NCBI GenBank assembly: GCA_041477005.1
Contig: JBGOUJ010000220.1
Span: forward strand, 1 to 10,802
Length of the DNA: 10,802 nucleotides
Reading direction: 5' to 3'
Origin: JBGOUJ01 sp041477005
Lineage (GTDB): Bacteria; Acidobacteriota; Terriglobia; Bryobacterales; JACQDG01
The position numbers and the translations under genes were made by a program. The notes beneath the pieces were generated by a model. It searched no databases, was not told the DNA's origin, and saw only the letters and a program-made list of their open reading frames with translations. Of the stretch, positions 5,274 through 10,802 are shown piece after piece. Every line of letters starts with the position of its first letter. Within the stretch, counting starts at the first letter, position 1.

Positions 5274-6515
5274 TTGAAAGTTCTGCTCTCCGCCTACGCC
5301 TGCGAGCCGGGGAAGGGTTCCGAGCCGGAGATCGGCTGGAGCTGGGCGCGGCAAAGCGCCCGCCTTCATGAGACCTGGGTGCTCACCCGCACCAACAACC
5401 GTGCTGTCATCGAGGCCGCGATCGAGCGACGTCCCACGCCCCACATCCACTTCGTTTACGTGGATCTGCCCCAACGGCTGCTGTTCTGGAAGAAATGGCC
5501 GGGACTACTATATCTATACTACTATCTCTGGCAGTGGATGGCTTACTTCAAGGCGAAGAAGCTACACCAAAATATTGGCTTTGATCTCGTGCACCACTCC
5601 ACCTTCGGCATGTACTGGCTGCCCAGCCCACTGGTGCTTTTGCCGTTGCCGTTCATCTGGGGCCCGGTGGGCGGAGGCGAGTCGACTCGCCGCGCTTTTC
5701 GAGCCGCACTGGGCTGGCGCGGCAGTGTCTATGAGCGCCTCCGCGATCTGGCGCAGTGGCTGGGCAGTCTCGATCCGATGGTGCGCCTGACGGCCCGCCG
5801 GTCGGTGCTGACGTTGGCCACCACTAACGACACCGCCGAGCGGCTGGTGAAGCTCGGCTGCCGGACGATCCGGGTGATCTCGTCGGTCGGCATGGACGCC
5901 GAGGAAGTGGAACGCCTGCCGTTCAACCCGAGAAAACCAGCGGACCGTTTCCGCGTCGTCAGCACGGGCCGCTTGCTCCACTGGAAGGGCTTCGATATGG
6001 CGGTGCGGGCGATTGCTCAATTGGGCGACAAGGTGCCGGGCCTGGAATATTGGATCTTCGGCAACGGACCCGAGCACAAGCGCCTGGAGAGGCTGGCGCA
6101 GGAGTTGGGAGTGAGGAATCGAGTGACCTTCTGGAGTAAAGTTCCGAGGGAGCAGGTGCTGGCGCGGGTGGCCGAATGCGATGTGCTGGTTCATCCCAGC
6201 CTCCACGACTCGGGCGCTTTCGTGTGCCTGGAGGCAATGGCCGTTGGATGTCCGGTGATCTGCCTGGACCTGGGCGGCCCGGCGCTTCAGGTTTCGGAAG
6301 AGACCGGCGTCAAGATTCCCGCCGTCTCCCCCGAGCAAGTCGTGCGCGATATGGCGGCCGCGCTCTTGAAGCTGGCCCAGGACCCGGAACTGCGATCCCG
6401 GCTGGCCGAAGCCGGGCGAAGACGCATTCTGCAGTCTTTCACCTGGGACAAGAAGATGGATATCCTCCAGGAAGCCTACTCGGGGGTAAGTCCACCCCCT
6501 GCTCTCCCCGAATAA
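5274..6515 (+). CDS. Glycosyltransferase family 4 (GT-B, retaining)
   Basis: A 413-residue cytosolic or membrane-peripheral enzyme that transfers a sugar from a nucleotide-sugar donor, usually in exopolysaccharide, O-antigen or glycolipid assembly. The N-terminal acceptor domain begins MKVLLSAYACEPGKGSEPEIGW, with the typical Gly-rich substrate loop. The C-terminal donor domain includes STGRLLHWKGFDMA (from about residue 229), a WIFGNGPE strand-turn, and HPSLHDSGAFVCLEAMAVGCP (307-327). The E-x7-E donor motif appears as D312-x7-E320, an acidic substitution at the first position. The TTG start at 5274 has AGGGA 7 bases upstream and no in-frame ATG is better placed. It stands alone on the plus strand and converges on the DUF1501 gene with 18 bases between stops. 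Donor and acceptor are unknown. Confidence 0.9.
   Translation: MKVLLSAYACEPGKGSEPEIGWSWARQSARLHETWVLTRTNNRAVIEAAIERRPTPHIHFVYVDLPQRLLFWKKWPGLLYLYYYLWQWMAYFKAKKLHQNIGFDLVHHSTFGMYWLPSPLVLLPLPFIWGPVGGGESTRRAFRAALGWRGSVYERLRDLAQWLGSLDPMVRLTARRSVLTLATTNDTAERLVKLGCRTIRVISSVGMDAEEVERLPFNPRKPADRFRVVSTGRLLHWKGFDMAVRAIAQLGDKVPGLEYWIFGNGPEHKRLERLAQELGVRNRVTFWSKVPREQVLARVAECDVLVHPSLHDSGAFVCLEAMAVGCPVICLDLGGPALQVSEETGVKIPAVSPEQVVRDMAAALLKLAQDPELRSRLAEAGRRRILQSFTWDKKMDILQEAYSGVSPPPALPE
6482..6499. terminator. GC hairpin near the convergent gene ends
   Basis: GGGGGT (6482-6487) can pair with ACCCCC (6494-6499) around a 6-base loop, just inside the glycosyltransferase 3' end and near the stop of the convergent DUF1501 gene. 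There is no T-tract on either side, so it is at most a weak or bidirectional terminator. Confidence 0.3.
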
Positions 6516-6533
6516 CAGGAAGACTGGCATCCG

Positions 6534-7904
6534 CTACGCCAGAATCTCCCGCACCACCTGCCCCTGCACGTCCGTCAGCCGGAAGTCGCGGCCCGCGTAG
6601 CGATACGTCAGCTTCTCGTGATCGACGCCGAGCAGATACAGAATGGTGGCATGCAGGTCGTGGATCGAGACCCGGTTCTCCACGGCCTTGAATCCGAACT
6701 CGTCGGTGGCCCCATAGGCCAACCCGCCCTTGACCCCGCCGCCGGCCAGCCACATCGTGTAGCCATAGGGATTGTGGTCCCGCCCATCGCCGTTCTCTGA
6801 AACCGGCGTGCGTCCAAACTCACCGCCCCAGACGATCAGCGTCTCATCCAGCAACCCGCGTCGCTTCAAGTCGCGAATCAGAGTGGTCGCCGCCTGGTCC
6901 ATGTCCGGACACCGATTGCGCAGGTTGTTGCTGATTTCTTTGTGATCATCCCACGGCTGACCGATCCCGTAATAGATATGAACGTACCGCACGCCGCGCT
7001 CCACCAACCGCCGCGCCAGCAGGCAGCCATTGGCAAACGGCGTGGTCCCATACTCGGCCCGAACCGCTTCCGGCTCCTTGCGAACGTCGAACACATCCGA
7101 CGCCGCAAACTGCATCCGATACGCCGCCTCCATCGCCTGAATGCGGCCTTCGAGGAACCCATCCGCCCCAAACGACTCGCGATGCTCCCGGTTCAGCGCC
7201 TGGATCAGATCGAGTTGCCGCCGCTGCGCCGGCGCGTCGAGCTGTGTGTTGCGCAAATACCGGATCATCTTCTCCGGTTCCGTTTCCGAGTCATTGAAAT
7301 GGGTCCCCTGGTGCTCGGCCGGCAGAAAGCCGGCGCGCCAGAGCGAACCGCCGTTCGCACTCGGGCTCAGCACCACGAACGCGGGCAGGTTTTCGTTTTC
7401 CGTCCCCAGGCCGTAGGAGATCCAGGCGCCCATGGAAGGCCTGGTCGAAGCGATATTGCCCGAGTGGATCAGGTTCCGGGCCGGTGTGTGCGTCGGGTTG
7501 AACGTGCACATGGACCGGATGACGCAAATGTCGTCGATCGTGGAGGCGAGCTGCGGCAACAGCTCGCTGACATCGACCCCCCCTCGCCCATACTTCCGGA
7601 AAGCAAAAGGCGAAGGCAGCAGGCCGCCCGTCACCCGCTCGGTGCGCAGATCGACCGAAGCCGGCCGCTGGCCGACATACTTCTGAAGCGCGGGCTTCGG
7701 ATCGAACATGTCCAACTGCGAAGGCCCGCCGGTCATGAAGAGAAAGATGACGTGTTTGGCCTTGGGCGCGAAGTGCGGACCCACGTAATGGCCCACCGTC
7801 GCTGCGCGCGCCTGGTCGCCCGCCAGCAGACCCGTCAGGCCGACAGATCCCAGCCCGCCGCAAAGGGAAGCAATCCAGGAACGCCGCGAAAGTTTTTCGG
7901 TCAT
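6534..7904 (-). CDS. DUF1501 protein (Tat-exported, sulfatase/phosphatase-like fold)
   Basis: A 456-residue exported protein of the DUF1501 family, common in Planctomycetes and Acidobacteriota. Its role is not established; the family is distantly related to alkaline phosphatase-like hydrolases. The N-terminus has a twin-arginine signal (SRRSWIASL, R7-R8) followed by a hydrophobic segment and an ARA-A type cleavage region near residue 34. Family landmarks are HVIFLFMTGGPSQLDMFDPK, MCTFNPTHTPARNLIHSG, IYYGIGQPWDDHKE, WGGEFGRTP (359-367), GRDHNPYG (374-381) and IHDLHATILYLLG near 414-426. These His/Asp clusters fit a metal-dependent active site. ATG 7904 overlaps the stop of the upstream PSD1 gene as ATGA, so the two are translationally coupled; there is no separate Shine-Dalgarno. 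Being Tat-exported, it probably folds with its cofactor before export. Confidence 0.93.
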   Translation of the reverse strand: MTEKLSRRSWIASLCGGLGSVGLTGLLAGDQARAATVGHYVGPHFAPKAKHVIFLFMTGGPSQLDMFDPKPALQKYVGQRPASVDLRTERVTGGLLPSPFAFRKYGRGGVDVSELLPQLASTIDDICVIRSMCTFNPTHTPARNLIHSGNIASTRPSMGAWISYGLGTENENLPAFVVLSPSANGGSLWRAGFLPAEHQGTHFNDSETEPEKMIRYLRNTQLDAPAQRRQLDLIQALNREHRESFGADGFLEGRIQAMEAAYRMQFAASDVFDVRKEPEAVRAEYGTTPFANGCLLARRLVERGVRYVHIYYGIGQPWDDHKEISNNLRNRCPDMDQAATTLIRDLKRRGLLDETLIVWGGEFGRTPVSENGDGRDHNPYGYTMWLAGGGVKGGLAYGATDEFGFKAVENRVSIHDLHATILYLLGVDHEKLTYRYAGRDFRLTDVQGQVVREILA

Positions 7905-10306
7905 GGCCAGAAAATGAACTCGTTCGTGGATAACAACGCCTGGGCATACTGCGAGACACCCGCCTGGGCGAGATAGCTCATCGCCAGATCGATCTCCTTG
8001 GCGTTCGGATTCCGCCCCAGCGCCCGCCGGTACATGCTACCCACCCTGGCCGCGCCATCGGGTTCGGACTCCGCGAGCTTCGCGAGCGCCGCCGACTGCT
8101 GTTCCAGGAAGGGACTGTTGAAGACGAAGAGCTGCTGCAGCGGCGTGGTGGTCAGGTCGCGCCCCGGGCTGTGCTGCGACGGATCGGAGAAATCGTACAG
8201 CCGCAGAAGAGCGTTCAAGCGCCCACGGCTCACCCGGCCATACACGGTTCGGCGCGTGTTGTCCGCCGCATCCAGATCCATCGACGGCCCGTAGATCGCG
8301 AGATTGAGCGTCCCCGCCGCCTGCAGAATCGAATCCCGAAACGCTTCGATATCCAGCCGCCGCGGATTCATGCGCCACAGTAGCCGGTTCGCCGGGTCGG
8401 CTCGCTCTCCGTCAGCCCGCGGCCCACTCGATTGCCGGTAAGCCGCCGAAAGCAGGATCTCCCGATGCAGCCATTTCAGGGACCAGCCATGGGCCAGGAA
8501 CCGCGCCGACAGGTCCTCCAGCAACTCCGGATGCGACGGCTTCTCCCCCTGCGCGCCGAAATCACTGGGCGTGGTCACGATAGGTTTGCCGAAATGCCAT
8601 CCCCACACGCGGTTCACGATCACGCGCGCCGCGAGCGGCGTCGCATCGGTAAAAATCCTCTCCGCCAGCTCCAGGCGGCCGGACCCTTTCCGGAACAGGT
8701 TGTCCGGTCCCTTGGAAAGCACGGCCAGAAACCGTCGCGGAGCCGGCTCGCCCGGCGCGGCCACGTTTCCGCGCAGGAAGACCGGCAGGTCCCGCGCCTC
8801 CCCGGGCCTGTAATCCATGAGGGTCAGATCGGGATCGGTTCCATCCACCCACAACCCCGCGTCGTAGACGGCATTTATGAACGGCTGGTTGGGGTCGGGC
8901 TGCTCTCCGCGCCGCCGTTTCGCTTCCGTCCCGAACTTCGACACGTGCTCGGTAAGCTCGGGGTAGCGTTCTTTCAGGGACTCCATCTCGGTCTGAAGTT
9001 TCTGGAGTTCCGCTTTGAATCGCTCCACCTTTCGAGCGGCTTCCTCGGGTTTGGTCCCAGGCTCTCCGGTCATCAATTTGGCCAGGTAATCCAGGTCGAA
9101 GAGCCGCTGCTCGACCCACAAGAAGCGAGTCTCGGTGGCCGGATCGACGGCGTGAAGTGGTCGCTGCGCGGCCATGGTAGAAGCAAACACTCCGGCCAGG
9201 CCGTAGTAATCCTTGGTGGTGATCGGATCGAACTTATGATCGTGACACCGGGCGCAGGCGACCGTCAGCCCCAGCAAGCCGCGGGTCACGCCGTCCACCC
9301 GTTCGTCCCAGTCGTCCGAGGCGAGCGTCTCAATCACCTCTTTCGACAAGCGCGCATCTTTGTGATACACCGGCGCCGCGCCGAGAAATCCCAGCGCCCG
9401 CAGGTCGTCGCGCGTGGCGCCGGCCATTTGATCGGCCGCCAGTTGCAGCTTCACGAAGCGGTCGTAGGGAATATCCCGGTTGAACGCCTCCATCACCCAG
9501 TCCCGATACCGCCACGCATAAGGGTAAGGGGGATTGGTGGCTTCCGAGGTGGGATTGTCTTCCGCGTAGCGCGCGACGTCGAGCCAGTATCGGCCCCATC
9601 GCTCTCCGTAGTGTGGCGAAGCCAGCAGGCGCTCGACGAGCCTCGCATAGCCGTCCGGCGAGGGATCGTTGGCGAAGGCCTCGATCTCTTCATAGGTCGG
9701 TGGAAGCCCGGTCAGATCCAGGGAGACGCGGCGGATCAGCGTCCGGGCATCGGCCGCCGGCGAGGGCTTCAACTGCTTCTCCTCGAGCTTCGCCAGCACG
9801 AAGGAGTCGATCTTCGTCCGCGGCCAGGCGGCGTCCTTTACCGGCGGGGCGGCACGCTCTTGCACGGGCTGAAACGCCCACCAATTCCGGCCTTTCTCGA
9901 GGTCGATTCCCGGCGCCCCTGCCGCCTCGCTTCCCCCCGCCGTGTCCACCCGAGGATCGGGAGCGCCCGCTGCAATCCACTGCTCGAAGTCCGCAATCAC
10001 CAGATCCCCAAGCTTCCCCGTCGGCGGCATCTGCAAGCGCGGATTGGTATACCGGAGCGCCTGCAACAAGCGACTCTCCCCCGGCTTTCCGGGAGTGACC
10101 ACCGGCCCCGAAGCCCCTCCCTTCCGCAACCCTGCCTTGGTATCCAGAACGAGCGACCCCATCGGCGCTTTCAGCTTCGACGAGTGGCACAGGTAGCAGT
10201 TGGTCGCAAGGATCGGCCGGATCTTTTTCTCAAACAATTCCACACCGGTCGATTGCGCGCTCAAGGGCACGGCCACAGCGGCGAGCAGAAGCCAGCTTCC
10301 AGTCAT
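7901..10306 (-). CDS. PSD1-type protein: planctomycete cytochrome C domain + DUF1549 + DUF1553
   Basis: A large exported protein (801 residues) of the planctomycete PSCyt1-PSCyt2-PSD1 architecture. A Sec signal peptide (WLLLAAVAVPLSAQ, residues 5-18) is followed by a PSCyt1 domain with a heme motif CYLCH (37-41) and MPP at 93-95. DUF1549 runs from about 163 (KIDSFVLAKL) through HYGERWGRYWLDVARYAE to a second CxxCH, CARCH (351-355), with HDHKFDPI after it. A Glu/Lys-rich, coiled-coil-like stretch lies around residues 400-460. DUF1553 fills the C-terminus (RVIVNRVWGWHFGKPIV, GWSLKWLHREILLSAAYRQ, NPRRLDIEAFRDSIL, ending NEFIFWP). I chose ATG 10306 because the signal peptide starts there; a GTG at 10360 adds 18 polar residues and would read through the likely promoter. 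It is coupled to the DUF1501 gene. The family is suspected to act in redox or polysaccharide processing in the periplasm, but its function is unproven. Confidence 0.93.
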   Translation of the reverse strand: MTGSWLLLAAVAVPLSAQSTGVELFEKKIRPILATNCYLCHSSKLKAPMGSLVLDTKAGLRKGGASGPVVTPGKPGESRLLQALRYTNPRLQMPPTGKLGDLVIADFEQWIAAGAPDPRVDTAGGSEAAGAPGIDLEKGRNWWAFQPVQERAAPPVKDAAWPRTKIDSFVLAKLEEKQLKPSPAADARTLIRRVSLDLTGLPPTYEEIEAFANDPSPDGYARLVERLLASPHYGERWGRYWLDVARYAEDNPTSEATNPPYPYAWRYRDWVMEAFNRDIPYDRFVKLQLAADQMAGATRDDLRALGFLGAAPVYHKDARLSKEVIETLASDDWDERVDGVTRGLLGLTVACARCHDHKFDPITTKDYYGLAGVFASTMAAQRPLHAVDPATETRFLWVEQRLFDLDYLAKLMTGEPGTKPEEAARKVERFKAELQKLQTEMESLKERYPELTEHVSKFGTEAKRRRGEQPDPNQPFINAVYDAGLWVDGTDPDLTLMDYRPGEARDLPVFLRGNVAAPGEPAPRRFLAVLSKGPDNLFRKGSGRLELAERIFTDATPLAARVIVNRVWGWHFGKPIVTTPSDFGAQGEKPSHPELLEDLSARFLAHGWSLKWLHREILLSAAYRQSSGPRADGERADPANRLLWRMNPRRLDIEAFRDSILQAAGTLNLAIYGPSMDLDAADNTRRTVYGRVSRGRLNALLRLYDFSDPSQHSPGRDLTTTPLQQLFVFNSPFLEQQSAALAKLAESEPDGAARVGSMYRRALGRNPNAKEIDLAMSYLAQAGVSQYAQALLSTNEFIFWP

Positions 10307-10319
10307 CTTTCTATTGTGG

Positions 10320-10328
10320 ATTCTATCA
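10320..10328 (-). promoter_or_regulatory. Extended -10 promoter element of the PSD1-DUF1501 operon
   Basis: On the minus strand TGA-TAGAAT (10328-10320) forms an extended -10 (TGnTAGAAT) 13 bases before ATG 10306. No good -35 is visible, as is common with extended -10 promoters. If it is used, the mRNA leader would be only about 7 bases, i.e. almost leaderless. Confidence 0.45.
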
Positions 10329-10507
10329 CGAGGCCTATGCCCAGAAGTCGCCGCTATCACTCCCTGGAATGGCCCTTCCCTGGCGGTGCTGCGCGACTTC
10401 GCGCTGTATTCCGACCTAAAACCGCTCCCTTGGACTTACGGTCGCGGAATGGCCCCCCTCCTGCCCTCATTTTTATGTCGCGTACCCGCCGGCTACCGGG
10501 CGACCTG

Positions 10508-10516
10508 TGGTAGAAT
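10508..10516 (+). promoter_or_regulatory. Extended -10 promoter element of the TonB-receptor-like gene
   Basis: TGG-TAGAAT (10508-10516) matches TGnTAGAAT. The likely start of transcription is near 10523, giving a leader of about 22 bases that includes the strong ribosome binding site. I see no -35 hexamer. Confidence 0.5.
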
Positions 10517-10532
10517 CGCGCCAAATCGATCA

Positions 10533-10538
10533 GGGAGG
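10533..10538 (+). promoter_or_regulatory. Strong Shine-Dalgarno for the TonB-receptor-like gene
   Basis: GGGAGG with 6 bases to the TTG at 10545. It fixes that codon as the start, since no ATG follows in frame before the signal peptide. Confidence 0.75.
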
Positions 10539-10544
10539 TGTGCC

Positions 10545-10802
10545 TTGCGGACGTACATTGCTGGACTCCTCGGATGCCTTAGTTTGGTTACCCTGGCCGC
10601 CTACGGCCAGACCTCCACGGCGACTATTTCCGGAGTGGTGCGGGATCCATCGGGCGGCGTCGTGCCTGGAGCAGCCATCACGGCCAAGCACGACAGCACA
10701 GGTCAGAGCCGCGAGGCCCAGACCAGCGCGGCGGGAAACTACACCATCACCAACCTGCCGATCGGCAGTTACACGATCTCGGCCGGCGCGACCGGTTTCA
10801 AA
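10545..10802 (+). CDS. Oar-like TonB-dependent receptor, N-terminal part (continues past window)
   Basis: Eighty-six codons to the window edge. A TTG start is followed by a Sec signal peptide (RTYIAGLLGCLSLVTLAAYG) with likely cleavage before Q22. A carboxypeptidase-regulatory-like beta-sandwich follows: TATISGVVRDPSGGVVPGAA, a strand with TGQSREAQTSAAGNYTI, then NLPIGSYTISAGATGFK. This beginning is typical of the very large Acidobacteriota outer-membrane receptors related to Oar, in which a plug and a 22-strand barrel come later. Only the N-terminal module is visible, so another secreted protein with the same module cannot be excluded. It is divergent from the PSD1 gene; the two share a 238-base intergenic region. 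Confidence 0.75.
   Translation, partial: MRTYIAGLLGCLSLVTLAAYGQTSTATISGVVRDPSGGVVPGAAITAKHDSTGQSREAQTSAAGNYTITNLPIGSYTISAGATGFK

Noticed and set aside
5026..5277. Small plus-strand frame ending in an overlap with the glycosyltransferase TTG
   Set aside because: Its middle is the translation of the heptamer repeat, the GTG start has no spaced ribosome site, and no family is recognisable. A remnant gene end cannot be excluded.
8432..10513. Long plus-strand open frame of 693 codons antisense to the PSD1 gene
   Set aside because: The composition is Arg/Gly/His/Pro-rich with no recognisable domain, and it mirrors a gene with clear motifs. It is a GC-rich antisense shadow.

Overview
The window is GC-rich and densely coded. 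It most resembles an Acidobacteriota chromosome of the Solibacter/Bryobacter kind. This rests on a DUF1501 gene coupled to a planctomycete-type cytochrome/DUF1549/DUF1553 gene, an Oar-like TonB-dependent receptor start with a carboxypeptidase-regulatory repeat, and a bacterial type III polyketide synthase. The taxonomic call is an inference from gene content only.

Left part (1-4132, minus strand): an operon-like run reads, in transcription order, SAM-dependent methyltransferase (4132-3311), class III PLP aminotransferase (3149-1785), type III polyketide synthase (1667-618) and a secreted YceI-like lipid-binding protein (621 to beyond base 1). The last two genes overlap at a GTGA stop/start. 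A plausible reading is a small lipid-polyketide pathway. The synthase would make an alkylpyrone- or alkylresorcinol-type product, the methyltransferase and aminotransferase would tailor it or supply a building block, and the YceI protein would bind a hydrophobic product outside the cytoplasm. The product is unknown.

Middle (4275-5273): a degraded zone. It holds a truncated second copy of the aminotransferase 5' end, the methyltransferase/aminotransferase spacer and pieces of the methyltransferase 3' end, in the same orientation as the intact pair. This looks like the remains of a tandem duplication of the methyltransferase-aminotransferase unit. It abuts a fragment resembling a CHASE2 sensor domain, and then about 280 bases with no convincing gene. 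The intergenic gaps in and beside the operon carry short tandem repeats with different unit lengths (17, 12, 13 and 7 bases).

Right part: a GT4-family glycosyltransferase (5274-6515, plus strand) converges on the DUF1501 gene (7904-6534), which is translationally coupled by an ATGA overlap to the large PSD1-type cytochrome gene (10306-7901). Both of these are minus strand. Divergent from them, a TonB-dependent receptor-like gene starts at 10545 and runs off the window. Both divergent genes have an extended -10 element (TGnTAGAAT) just upstream.
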